From assembly GCA_021297895.1 (NCBI GenBank), contig JAJTHN010000041.1, forward strand, positions 1 through 64,000: a stretch of DNA of 64,000 nucleotides. The letters run 5' to 3'. This DNA comes from Phycisphaeraceae bacterium (GTDB lineage Bacteria > Planctomycetota > Phycisphaerae > Phycisphaerales > UBA1924). The notes under the pieces were generated by a model. It was given only the letters and a program-made list of their open reading frames with translations, had not been told where the DNA came from and made no database searches. Each line of letters starts with the position of its first letter. Position 1 is the first letter of the stretch. Position numbers and translations under genes: made by a program. Positions 52,728-61,640 of this stretch are shown here, piece by piece.

Positions 52728-53774
52728 ATGGGCGATGCGGCGACATGCCTGTTCACGAGCCTCCTGGCGACGCTGACGCCGCCGCCGGTGCCCGGCACGC
52801 CGGCGGAGGTGCCCGCGATCTCCGCGGAGTTGCTGACCGAGCAGTTGATCCTCGTCGCGACCATCGTCGGCGCGATCGCGGCACTCCCGCCGTTGATCGA
52901 ATTTCTCGTTGAGCGTCGAAAGCGTCGCGAGCGGATCGAGTTGTCGCTCGACGACGAGCCGGTGTCGCAACTGAGCGTGCGACTGGCGGGGATGGACGGC
53001 GTGCTGCGTGACCTTGATGACCTCATCGACCGCGCGGCCAATCCCGCCGCGTACCGCGGCCTGAACGTCGGCAATGAGATCCTGATCGTGGGCCCCGCGC
53101 TCAGCGGCAAGAAGATGCTCGCCCGGGCCATCGCCCAGCGAGCGGGCTTCGACCGCCTGATCACCGTCTACAACCCGCGCAACCCCGATGCGCTGGCCCG
53201 GGCCAAGGCCAGGCTCCGCAAGGAGCGCCGCAAGGTCATGCTGCTCCTGCCGCGAATCGACGATGTGTTCCGATCCGCGACGGAAGAGGTCGAGGCCGAA
53301 CTCGATGCGCTGATCGAGTCCACCAGCGAGCGCGAAACGGTGCTGGTCATCGGCACCGCGACGCGGCTGGACCCGGATGATGATGTCGACAACCTCTTCG
53401 GCGTGAAGATCGTCCTTCCGGGCACAACGCCGAGCGTGCGCGGGCCAATGCCCGTTGCCGACGCCATGCGTCCAATCCTGCGCGACGTCGCGGCGTACTA
53501 CGTCCAGCGTGCCTGCGCCGCGCAGGGTCAGGGTGCGATGTCCGCGGTGCTCGACGGCATGACGCTCGAGGAGGCCGTCGAACGCGTCGCCGCGAGCGCC
53601 GGAAACCCGGCGGAGGTCGAGGACATCGTGCAGGTGGCGCTGACAACGGCGGTTCACGAACGCGCCAGCTCCGCGCGGGCAAACGCCGCGGCGGCGCCGC
53701 TCATGCTCACGCCCGCGATGATCGACCGCGCGATCGCGCGGGTGGTGGTACGGGTGGAGCGCTTGCCCGCGTGA
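52728..53774 (+). CDS. membrane-anchored AAA+ ATPase-like protein with altered Walker motifs
   Basis: 348 residues. A membrane helix at about 38-60 (LILVATIVGAIAALPPLIEF), then an AAA+ core: NEILIVGPALSGKKMLARAI (Walker A as GPALSGKK, with Lys in place of the usual Thr/Ser), VMLLLPRIDDVF (Walker B-like, with DD rather than DE), a SRH-like segment ETVLVIGTATRLDPDDDVD, and the C-terminal lid helices MTLEEAVERVAASAGN and MLTPAMIDRAIARV. It resembles FtsH/VCP-type ATPases without the protease. The altered Walker A makes ATP hydrolysis uncertain. The 3' end precedes the prolyl oligopeptidase gene. Confidence 0.78.
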   Translation: MGDAATCLFTSLLATLTPPPVPGTPAEVPAISAELLTEQLILVATIVGAIAALPPLIEFLVERRKRRERIELSLDDEPVSQLSVRLAGMDGVLRDLDDLIDRAANPAAYRGLNVGNEILIVGPALSGKKMLARAIAQRAGFDRLITVYNPRNPDALARAKARLRKERRKVMLLLPRIDDVFRSATEEVEAELDALIESTSERETVLVIGTATRLDPDDDVDNLFGVKIVLPGTTPSVRGPMPVADAMRPILRDVAAYYVQRACAAQGQGAMSAVLDGMTLEEAVERVAASAGNPAEVEDIVQVALTTAVHERASSARANAAAAPLMLTPAMIDRAIARVVVRVERLPA

Positions 53775-53920
53775 GCGCGGCTTCGTCGGTGCGCCGCGAA
53801 CGCGAGGTGGTCATCGCCCTGCGCAAGCGTCCCCGGCCGCGTTCGACATCGCTGACCGTCGCCCCGACCCACAAACCCCGCATTGGTGCGAGACTGGCCA
53901 ACGGGCGTACCCTTGGAATC

Positions 53921-56416
53921 ATGCCACGCACATACTTTCGCGGACTGCTGTTGACCATGACCGTCTCAATGCTCTCGGCCGCCGGCGCCCTGGCGCAGGC
54001 CCCCGTAGTCCCGCCCATTCAGACCACCGCCCGGCCGGTTGACGAGACCTTCCACGGCACGACGATCGCCGATCCGTACCGCTGGTTGGAGGGCGACAAC
54101 TCCAACCCCGAGCGGCTCGGGCAGATGAACGACGAGGTGGCCGCGTGGACCGATGCGCAGAACGCCCGCACGCGTGCGGTGCTCGATTCACTTCCCGGTC
54201 GCGGCAAGGTCGAGGCCCGTCTGCGCGAACTGATGACCATCGGCTCCGTTGGTGCCCCGAACATGGTCGGTCCGCGGTACTTCTACTCCAAGCGCGACGG
54301 CAATCAGAATCAGGCCGTTCTCATGGTGCGTGAGAGCGCCGACGGACCGGGACGTGTGCTGCTGGATCCCAACACCCTCGACGCCTCCGGGCTGGTCACG
54401 CTGGCGTGGACAAGCCCGAGTCACGACGGCAAGCTCCTGGCCTTCGGCCTCTTCCGCGCCGGCGATGAGAACGCCACGCTGTACGTCATGGATGTCGACA
54501 CCGGTCGCTGGCTCGCCGAAGAAATTCCCGGCAAAGTCAGCAGCGTGTCGTGGCTGCCCGACAGCTCGGGCTTTTTCTACGAGCGTCTGCGCGATGTGAA
54601 GGATCCGTACTCGGCGCAGATCCGCTTCCACCGGCTGGGCACGCACTGGCGGCAGGATCCCATCCTGTTCCGCCAGTACACCAAGGCCGAGAACGAGAAG
54701 CTCGCCACCACCTGGGGCCCGTACTTCGGCATCAGCAAGGACGCCCGCTGGGGCATTCTCGGCTACTTCACCAGCACCGCCGACAACGACCTGTGGGTTG
54801 TCGATATGGACCGCTGGTTCCGCACCGGCGGACCCGGCCTCCGCCCCGGCGCAACCGAGGACGATCCGTCCACCAGCGCGGGCCAGTTCATCACACGCCC
54901 GATCAGCGTCGGCAACAAGGGACGCAGCGGCGGGGCCATCGTCGGCGACACGATGTTCATGCAGACCACGATCAATGCCCCCAACGGTCGCATCGTCGCG
55001 GTCGACCTGCACAACCCCGACATGGCCAACTGGCGAGAGGTCGTTCCCGAGCGCAAGGACGCCGTCATCGAGGGCATGAGCCTTGCCCGCGGCATGATCG
55101 TCGTCACGTTCATGAAGGACGTTCAGAGCCGCATCGAGATGTTCGACTTCGCGGGCAAGTCGCTCGGCGAAGTCCCGCTGCCCGGCATCGGCACCGCCGG
55201 AATCGTGACCGAGGACGACCGCACCGAAGCGTTCCTGACCTTTGAGTCGTACAACGAGCCCAACAGTATCTACCGCATCGACCTGACCAACCCCGCCCAG
55301 CGCTCGCTCTGGGAGCGCCCGCAGGTGCCGGTCGATCCGTCCATCGCGGAGGTCAAGCAACTCTGGTTCAAGTCCAAGGATGGCACGCGCGTGCCGATGT
55401 TCGTCGTGCACAAGAAGGGCCTGAAGCTCGACGGCAACAACCCCACGATCCTCAACGGCTACGGCGGCTTCAACATCTCCGAGCAGCCCGGCTTCAGCCG
55501 CACGCTCTTCCCCTGGCTTGAGGCCGGCGGCGTGTTCGCAGTCGCGAACATCCGCGGCGGAGGCGAGTTCGGCGACGCGTGGCACCGCGCGGGCATGCTC
55601 GGCAGCAAGCAGAACACCTTCGACGACTTCATCGCCGCCGCGGAGCATCTGATCAAGGAGAAGTACACCTCGCCCGAGCGGCTGGGCATCGTCGGCGGGA
55701 GCAACGGCGGCCTGCTCATCGGCGCGGTCGTCACGCAGCGCCCCGATCTCTTCCGTGCCGCCATCTGCGCCGTGCCGCTGCTGGACATGCTGCGGTACGA
55801 GCGGTTCCTCATGGCCCGCTACTGGGTGCCCGAGTACGGCGACCCGCAGAACGCCGAGCACTTCGCGTGGCTGCGCGCCTACTCGCCCTACCAGAACATC
55901 AAGCCCGGCACCAGGTACCCGTCGGTGCTCTTCACCACCGGCGAGAACGACACACGTGTGCACCCGATGCACGCCCGGAAGATGGCCGCGGCCATGCAGG
56001 CGGCCACCGCCAGCGATCAGAACGATCGCCCGATCCTGTTGTGGGTCGATCGCGACTCGGGCCACGGCGCGGGCAAGCCGCTGAACCTGCGGATCCGCGA
56101 TGCCGCCGACAGCCGGATGTACTTCATGTGGCAGCTGGGCATGCTCCGCGACATGAAACTGATCGCCTCGGACGACGCGAAGGCCGGTCAGGCCGCGGAC
56201 GCATCGCTCATCGCGATGGAGGTCACGGGCATGACCTGCGTCATGTGCGCGGGCAAGGTCGAGGCCGCGATGAAGAAGGTCCCCGGCGTGGCGAGCGTGA
56301 AGGTCGATGTCGAGAGCAAGCGGGCCGAGGTCCGCCTCTCGGCCCCGAACGCGGCGACACCCGAGCAACTTGCCAAGGCCCTCGCCGGGACGGACTTCTC
56401 CGCCAAGCCCCTCTGA
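53921..56416 (+). CDS. secreted prolyl oligopeptidase (S9A) with C-terminal heavy-metal-associated (HMA) domain
   Basis: 831 residues. Signal peptide ends ALAQA. The N-terminal S9 segment (DPYRWLEGDNSNPERLGQMN) and beta-propeller are followed by the peptidase: NPTILNGYGGFNISEQPGF, FAVANIRGGGEFGDAWHRAG, the nucleophile GGSNGG near 594, Asp in TTGENDTRVHPMHARKM near 677 and His in SGHGAGKP near 714. From about residue 760 an HMA domain follows: AMEVTGMTCVMCAGKVEAAM with the CxxC metal site near 773, then KVPGVASVKVDVESKRAEV. The fusion is not a usual S9A architecture. A metal-delivery or metal-sensing role for the tail is inference. ATG 53921 begins the signal peptide. Confidence 0.92.
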   Translation: MPRTYFRGLLLTMTVSMLSAAGALAQAPVVPPIQTTARPVDETFHGTTIADPYRWLEGDNSNPERLGQMNDEVAAWTDAQNARTRAVLDSLPGRGKVEARLRELMTIGSVGAPNMVGPRYFYSKRDGNQNQAVLMVRESADGPGRVLLDPNTLDASGLVTLAWTSPSHDGKLLAFGLFRAGDENATLYVMDVDTGRWLAEEIPGKVSSVSWLPDSSGFFYERLRDVKDPYSAQIRFHRLGTHWRQDPILFRQYTKAENEKLATTWGPYFGISKDARWGILGYFTSTADNDLWVVDMDRWFRTGGPGLRPGATEDDPSTSAGQFITRPISVGNKGRSGGAIVGDTMFMQTTINAPNGRIVAVDLHNPDMANWREVVPERKDAVIEGMSLARGMIVVTFMKDVQSRIEMFDFAGKSLGEVPLPGIGTAGIVTEDDRTEAFLTFESYNEPNSIYRIDLTNPAQRSLWERPQVPVDPSIAEVKQLWFKSKDGTRVPMFVVHKKGLKLDGNNPTILNGYGGFNISEQPGFSRTLFPWLEAGGVFAVANIRGGGEFGDAWHRAGMLGSKQNTFDDFIAAAEHLIKEKYTSPERLGIVGGSNGGLLIGAVVTQRPDLFRAAICAVPLLDMLRYERFLMARYWVPEYGDPQNAEHFAWLRAYSPYQNIKPGTRYPSVLFTTGENDTRVHPMHARKMAAAMQAATASDQNDRPILLWVDRDSGHGAGKPLNLRIRDAADSRMYFMWQLGMLRDMKLIASDDAKAGQAADASLIAMEVTGMTCVMCAGKVEAAMKKVPGVASVKVDVESKRAEVRLSAPNAATPEQLAKALAGTDFSAKPL

Positions 56417-56439
56417 GCACGCACCTGGGAGACGTGACG

Positions 56440-57168
56440 ATGGGCGACCGGCGGCCGATCATCGGCATTTCGTGCGATGTCGCCGAGCCGCCGCCGGGCG
56501 CGCCGCCGCTCGTTCGCGCTCGGTTCCAACTCGGCGACACCTACTGCCGATCGGTCTGGGCGGCCGGCGGCGTGCCGGTAATCATGCCCGCGATCGTTGA
56601 GAGCATCGGGCCGATGCTCGAGCATCTCGATGGCGTGGTGATCTCCGGCGGTGATGACATCGACACGAGGCCCTTCGGCATCGATCTGCACCCGCAGGCG
56701 CGGATCATGCACCCGCAGCGACAGGCCTTCGAACTGGCGCTGCTGGCCGCCCTCGATGCCCGAAGGCAAACGCCCGTTCTCGGCGTGTGCCTCGGCATGC
56801 AGCTCATGGGCCTGCACGCCGGTGCGCGCATCAACCAGCACCTGGGCGACACCATCCCCGCGACCGCGGATGAGCATCGCAACGACATCGCCCACGAGAT
56901 CCGCTGGCTCAGGCCCGACGCGGGCGTCGCCGCCGGGCTCCCCGCGGGAAAGGTCGCCAGCAATCACCATCAGGCCCTGCACACCCCCGGCTCCCTGCGT
57001 GAACTGGCCCGATCGCCCGACGGCGTGATCGAAGCGGTCGATGATCCCTCGCGACCGTTCTATCTCGGTGTGCAGTGGCACCCGGAGCGCACAGGCGACC
57101 GGGAGCTGGGGCTGGGGCTCTTCGAGCGGCTGGTGGGTTCCGCGAGACTTCGCGGCCGCGACGCGTGA
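56440..57168 (+). CDS. gamma-glutamyl-gamma-aminobutyrate hydrolase-like class I amidotransferase (PuuD/peptidase C26)
   Basis: 242 residues. Class I glutamine-amidotransferase fold: PIIGISCDVAEPP, VISGGDDIDTRPFGI, the catalytic Cys in PVLGVCLGMQLMGLHAG, HHQALH and the His-Glu pair in GVQWHPERT. Length and motifs match peptidase C26 (PuuD) enzymes, which hydrolyse gamma-glutamyl amides; the substrate is unproven. GGGAG lies about 9 nt upstream of ATG 56440, just after the peptidase gene (24 bp), so the two may be co-transcribed. Confidence 0.9.
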   Translation: MGDRRPIIGISCDVAEPPPGAPPLVRARFQLGDTYCRSVWAAGGVPVIMPAIVESIGPMLEHLDGVVISGGDDIDTRPFGIDLHPQARIMHPQRQAFELALLAALDARRQTPVLGVCLGMQLMGLHAGARINQHLGDTIPATADEHRNDIAHEIRWLRPDAGVAAGLPAGKVASNHHQALHTPGSLRELARSPDGVIEAVDDPSRPFYLGVQWHPERTGDRELGLGLFERLVGSARLRGRDA

Positions 57169-57204
57169 TCAGACCTGCTGCCGGGGCGGGTCGATCCACG
57201 CGCC

Positions 57205-58806
57205 TTAGCTGGCCGTCATCGTCGCGGGCTTGAGCATCGGCAGTTCGACACGGAACTCCAGGCCGCCGCCGTCGCTGGGCACGGCCCAGAGCCGCCCGCC
57301 GTGACGATCCACGATGGACTTGCTGATGATCAGCCCAAGGCCGGTTCCGTCGGGCTTGGTGGTGAAGAACGGCTCGAACAGCCGCTGGGCAACATCGGGC
57401 GACACCGATGGCCCGCTGTCGCTGACGCGGATCTCGGCCACGCCGTCGGCAGTCAGGATCGCGATCCGCACCCGCGCCGGAACACCCTCAACGCTCGTCG
57501 CGGCGTCCACCGCGTTGCGGAGAAGGTTGAGCACCACCTGCTGGACCTGCACCGAGTCGATACGCACGGGCACCTGCTCGCCGGGGATCGAAAGGTCGAT
57601 CGCCGCTCCGCGCCGGCGCGCATCGGTCTCGGCCAGCGGCATGACTTCTTCGAGCACCTCGCGAAGATCGACATCATCCTCGCGGCCCTTGGGCTTGCGG
57701 GCGAAGGCACGCATCCGCCGGACAATCTCGCCGGCCCGTTCGGCCTCCTGCGCCACGGCTTCGATCGCCTCGATGAGTTCCGGATCGTGCGCACGCCCGA
57801 CGACTCTCAGCCGGCGCAGGCAGCCGCGGGCATACGCCGCGATCGCGCCGAGCGGCTGGTTGATCTCGTGTGCCAATCCCGCGGCCATCTCGCCCATGAG
57901 CGTCAATCGCGCCGCGTGCGCCACCTGCTGCGACTGAACATGGATGAGCTCCTCGGCTTCCTTGACCTCCGTCACATTCTCGTGCGAGACGACAATGCGC
58001 AGGCGGTCGAGATCATCCAGCGGCCCGAAGCGCGTCGCGCGCATCTGGAACCAGTAGTGCTTCGTCGGGCTATGGCACGGGTAGCGGTGATAGACCGACT
58101 CGACGCGACCCTCGATCAGCGAGAGCAGCGAATCGGCGACCTGCCCGGCCTCGATCGCGCAGTCGCCGGTTGCCCGTTCGCACGTCGCGAGATAGTTCGC
58201 GCCGATTCCGCAAGCGGTCTCGTCGCCGCCGCCCTGCCGCACAAAGTCGCGCCAGGCCTCGTTGACACTGACGATCGTGCCGTGGCCGTCGAGAATCGCC
58301 ACGTGCGCCCGGAGCCCGTCGATGCACGCCTGCGCCAGGCGGAGTTCGGCTTCGGTTGTAACGACAACGCTGGAGCGTGGTCCGAGCCCAGTGGTGGCCT
58401 CTGGCTTGGCCTCGACCACGGCACCGGCGCCGGGCTCCATGGAGGCCTTGGTTCTCGTCGGCGGCACTTCGCGTGCCCAGGACCGATCACCCCGGGCGTC
58501 GCTCTCGCCGCGGCGACGCCCGGACCCGCCCTGTTCCCCGGCCGCGACGCGGTCCCGAGCGCGGGTGCCGAAAATGATCTGATACGCCAGCAGGACAACG
58601 GACATGGCCGAGAGCGCCAGCGCCGTCCAGACCATCACGCCGTCGGTCATCGTGGACATCGCGTTGTTGCCGCTCTGAACGACCAGCAGCGTCACCATCA
58701 GCACCGCGACCGCGAGCGTTGTGAGCACCATGGATGCCAGGCTGATCGATCGCACGAAGACCGACTCCAGTTTCTCAACCCCACCCGATGACTTTCCCCA
58801 AATCAC
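57205..58806 (-). CDS. membrane PAS sensor histidine kinase
   Basis: 533 residues. Two membrane helices in the first ~95 residues (SLASMVLTTLAVAVLMVTLL, WTALALSAMSVVLLAYQI), a Pro/Gly/Arg linker, a PAS domain (HVAILDGHGTIVSVNEAW), then HisKA with the phosphoacceptor His313 in MAAGLAHEINQPLGA and HATPase_c with N box, G1 VSDSGPSVSPDVA and G2 KPDGTGLGLIISKSI. Kinases of this NtrB-like type usually phosphorylate a partner regulator; none is adjacent. The start is a GTG at 58806 or the ATG at 58731. It lies on the opposite strand to the preceding hydrolase gene. Confidence 0.88.
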   Translation of the reverse strand: MIWGKSSGGVEKLESVFVRSISLASMVLTTLAVAVLMVTLLVVQSGNNAMSTMTDGVMVWTALALSAMSVVLLAYQIIFGTRARDRVAAGEQGGSGRRRGESDARGDRSWAREVPPTRTKASMEPGAGAVVEAKPEATTGLGPRSSVVVTTEAELRLAQACIDGLRAHVAILDGHGTIVSVNEAWRDFVRQGGGDETACGIGANYLATCERATGDCAIEAGQVADSLLSLIEGRVESVYHRYPCHSPTKHYWFQMRATRFGPLDDLDRLRIVVSHENVTEVKEAEELIHVQSQQVAHAARLTLMGEMAAGLAHEINQPLGAIAAYARGCLRRLRVVGRAHDPELIEAIEAVAQEAERAGEIVRRMRAFARKPKGREDDVDLREVLEEVMPLAETDARRRGAAIDLSIPGEQVPVRIDSVQVQQVVLNLLRNAVDAATSVEGVPARVRIAILTADGVAEIRVSDSGPSVSPDVAQRLFEPFFTTKPDGTGLGLIISKSIVDRHGGRLWAVPSDGGGLEFRVELPMLKPATMTAS

Positions 58807-59235
58807 GACGCATCCGCCCCCCGATTTTCGTCATCGGCCATTGGGAACGCAAGGTACAGCCCCGAAGATCTCATCAGGAACATCCCGAGGACAGACGCCG
58901 TCACCCGCGAGGCAGGCCAACGACACCCCGAAGCGTCCAGTCGCGCAATGTCACAGTTCATGGCTCTCAGGCTCAACAGCGAGCAATTCAGTGTGTTGCC
59001 CAGCTTGCCCAAGTCCCCACCCCAACTCGACTGGGCGGTAGCCTCTCAAGCGATCCGCTCCGCCGCAACACGCCACCCCGTTGAGACTCGAGCGCATTGA
59101 GCCGCAGTTCTTGCCGAATCGTGCGACGACACCGTTGTCTCCGGGCCTCGCAACGCGGTGCCAGCGCGGTCTTCGGCGGGGGTCGATAGGCTTCACACGC
59201 CCAAGTGATTTCCAACGCCGCACCAAAGGATCATC
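58807..59235. other. intergenic region, no gene seen
   Basis: About 430 bp between divergent genes. Short open frames on both strands have no recognisable domain. The AGGA ribosome site of the antiporter is at its right end. No RNA gene or strong hairpin was identified. Confidence 0.5.
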
Positions 59236-60597
59236 ATGAAACAGGTTCTGACGTATTCCACTCTGCTGGTGCTGGGGCTGGTGCTCTCGCAGTTCCTGCC
59301 GACTTGGGCGGGTGAGCAGAAGGACGCCGTCGCGACCGCGGTGCGCTTGTGCACCATGCTGGCGCTGTCGTTCATCATGATCCGGGTGGGCTTTGAGTTT
59401 GACATCGACAAGTCCAACGTGCGGCAGTACGGATGGGACTATGTCGTGGCCGCGACCGCCGCGGCGTTCCCGTGGATCTTCTGCGCCTTCTACTTCATCT
59501 ACGTCATCCTGCCAAGCTCAAGCTGGGGCAACATCGAGGCGTGGAAGGAGTCGCTCCTGGCCGCCCGCTTCAGTTCGCCGACCAGCGCGGGTGTGCTCTT
59601 CTCGATGCTCGCCGCGGCGGGCCTCGGCGCGACATGGTTGTTCAAAAAGGCCAGGATTCTGGCCATTTTTGACGACCTGGACACCGTGCTGCTGATGATC
59701 CCGCTGAAGATGCTGATGGTCGGCTTCCGCTGGCAACTGGCGATCATCGCGGGGCTGATCGCGATCCAGCTGTGGATCGCATGGAAGTATCTCCACCGCT
59801 TCGCCATGCCCATCACCTGGAAGCCCGTCATGGGCTACGCGCTGATTATCGTCGCCATCAGCGAGGCGATCTACCGCATGTCCAAGACCGTCGACCCCAT
59901 GGTCCCGATTCACATCGAGGTGCTCCTGCCGGCGTTCGTGCTCGGGTGCATCATCGCCCGCGGACACTCGCAGAAGCCCGCCGACTATGTCGGCGACACG
60001 AACGAGCACAACGAGGAGGTTCTCGAGCGCCCCAGCGAGCACCGGGCGTCGACGGTGATCTCGGGGCTGTTCATGCTGCTCGTCGGCCTGAGCATGCCCG
60101 CGCTGGATCTGGCCAAGCCACCAACCCCCGCAGACACCCCCGCCGCGATCACCGCGATCGAGCCATCGCCATCCGCCGCGGCGAGCGGCACCACCGCCCC
60201 CGCGACCGCCCCCGATGCGGCGGCACCCGCCGAACTCATGCACGTTTACCTCAAGGAAAACACCCCGCCGATGGGCTGGGGCACGATCTTGCTGCACGTG
60301 CTGGGCATCACGTTCCTGGCCAACCTCGGCAAGATGTTCCCGGCATTCTGCTACCGAAAGGAAGCGTCAGCGAAGGTCCGGCTCGCCCTGGCCATCGGCA
60401 TGTGGCCACGGGGTGAAGTCGGCGCCGGCGTTCTGGTCGTCAGCCTCTCCTACGGCATCGGCGGCCCGATCGTGACGATCGCGATGCTGTCGCTCGCGCT
60501 GAACCTCGTGCTGACTGGGGTGTTTATCCTGATCATTCGTCGCCTGATCGCGGACGATCCCGCCTCAATCGCGGCAATGAGGCAGTTCCGCGGCTGA
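59236..60597 (+). CDS. CPA2-type cation:proton antiporter
   Basis: 453 residues with about eleven predicted membrane helices. The pattern LALSFIMIRVGFEFDIDKSN, SSPTSAGVLFSMLAAAG, IFDDLDTVLLMIPLKM and HIEVLLPAFVLGCIIARG fits Na+/H+ (or K+/H+) exchangers of the CPA2/NhaS-like type; acidic residues in DDLDT and the GEVGAG segment (PRGEVGAGVLVVS) are the likely ion-binding sites. A polar Pro/Ala/Thr-rich insert lies at about 288-335. No TrkA-N domain is attached. AGGA lies 6 nt upstream of ATG 59236. Confidence 0.86.
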   Translation: MKQVLTYSTLLVLGLVLSQFLPTWAGEQKDAVATAVRLCTMLALSFIMIRVGFEFDIDKSNVRQYGWDYVVAATAAAFPWIFCAFYFIYVILPSSSWGNIEAWKESLLAARFSSPTSAGVLFSMLAAAGLGATWLFKKARILAIFDDLDTVLLMIPLKMLMVGFRWQLAIIAGLIAIQLWIAWKYLHRFAMPITWKPVMGYALIIVAISEAIYRMSKTVDPMVPIHIEVLLPAFVLGCIIARGHSQKPADYVGDTNEHNEEVLERPSEHRASTVISGLFMLLVGLSMPALDLAKPPTPADTPAAITAIEPSPSAAASGTTAPATAPDAAAPAELMHVYLKENTPPMGWGTILLHVLGITFLANLGKMFPAFCYRKEASAKVRLALAIGMWPRGEVGAGVLVVSLSYGIGGPIVTIAMLSLALNLVLTGVFILIIRRLIADDPASIAAMRQFRG

Positions 60598-60628
60598 TGC
60601 AGCTCGCCCCGCCGAGCTGAGGCGGCTG

Positions 60629-60660
60629 TTCATCCGTTCATCCGGATGAATGGCTATAAT
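60629..60660 (+). promoter_or_regulatory. putative promoter and operator upstream of metF
   Basis: TATAAT at 60655-60660 is a perfect -10 box, 34 nt before ATG 60694. Immediately upstream lie TTCATCCG (60629-60636) and the perfect palindrome TTCATCCGGATGAA (60637-60650). The palindrome overlaps the -10/-35 spacer, which is a typical repressor site. No good -35 is seen, consistent with regulator-dependent control. Confidence 0.6.
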
Positions 60661-60693
60661 CCCACTTTCCACGGACCACAGCCAAGGTCGGCC

Positions 60694-61626
60694 ATGCACA
60701 TCCGCGACATCTTTGCCCAACAGAGCACGACCTTCAGTTTCGAGTTCTTTCCGCCCAAGAGCCCCGAGGCGGCGGAGGCTCTGTACGCGAGCATGCGCGA
60801 ACTCGAGCCGCTGCGCCCGAGCTTTGTGAGCGTGACGTACGGCGCGGGCGGGTCGACTCGGGAGTTGACGCGGGATCTGGTGGTCAAGCTCAAGCGCGAG
60901 ACGACGCTGGACCCGGTGCCACACCTGACGTGCGTGTGCCACAGCGAGGCGGAGATCTGCTCGATGCTCGAGCAGTACGCCAGCGCGGGGATCAGCAACA
61001 TTCTGGCGCTCGGTGGCGACCTGCCGCGCAATCAGCACGACTATGACCGCAGCAAGGACGCCTTCCGCTTCGCGGCGGATCTTGTCGGGTACATCCGCAA
61101 GTTCAACGAGCGTCGTCTGCACCCGGATCCTCGCGGCTTTGGGATCTGCGTCGCCGGGTTCCCGGAGGGGCACCCGGGCACGCCCAACCGCATGAAGGAG
61201 ATGGACTACCTCAAGGCGAAGGTGGACGCGGGCGCGGACTGGATCTGCACGCAGATGTTCTTCGACAACCACGACTTCTACGACTTCCGCGAGCGGTGCC
61301 AACTGGCGGGGATCAAGGTGCCGATCATCGCCGGGCTCATGCCGGTGACGAGCCTCAAGGGCATGCTGTCGATGGCGGAAATGGCGGCGGGCACGCGCTT
61401 CCCCGCGGCGCTCATCCGCCGGCTCAACCGCACGGGCGGCGATGCGGACGCGGTGCGGAATGTCGGCATCGCCTACGCGACGGAGCAGGCCGCGGAGTTG
61501 CTGGACCACGGCGTGCGCGGGGTGCACTTTTACACGCTGAACAAGTCCACGGCGACGCGGGACATCTTCACGAACCTTGGCGTGAAGGACACCGTGAGCA
61601 TGCTCCACGCCAAGCCGATCATCTAG
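60694..61626 (+). CDS. metF: methylenetetrahydrofolate reductase
   Basis: 310 residues. FSFEFFPPKSPEAAEALYAS is the MetF signature with the catalytic Glu, followed by PSFVSVTYGAGGSTRE, HLTCVCHSEAEICSMLEQYA, NILALGGDLPR, ADWICTQMFFDN and GVHFYTLNKS. The FAD enzyme makes 5-methyl-THF, the methyl donor for methionine synthase (MetH, B12-dependent, or MetE). AAGG lies about 7 nt upstream of ATG 60694. The gene is not in an operon with metH in this window. A palindrome next to its -10 suggests methionine or S-adenosylhomocysteine control. Confidence 0.97.
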   Translation: MHIRDIFAQQSTTFSFEFFPPKSPEAAEALYASMRELEPLRPSFVSVTYGAGGSTRELTRDLVVKLKRETTLDPVPHLTCVCHSEAEICSMLEQYASAGISNILALGGDLPRNQHDYDRSKDAFRFAADLVGYIRKFNERRLHPDPRGFGICVAGFPEGHPGTPNRMKEMDYLKAKVDAGADWICTQMFFDNHDFYDFRERCQLAGIKVPIIAGLMPVTSLKGMLSMAEMAAGTRFPAALIRRLNRTGGDADAVRNVGIAYATEQAAELLDHGVRGVHFYTLNKSTATRDIFTNLGVKDTVSMLHAKPII

Positions 61627-61640
61627 GCGGCGGGTAGCGC

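Noticed and set aside
58951-59226. A 91-codon minus-strand frame before the antiporter
   Set aside because: No domain, no ribosome site, and unusual composition; treated as chance.
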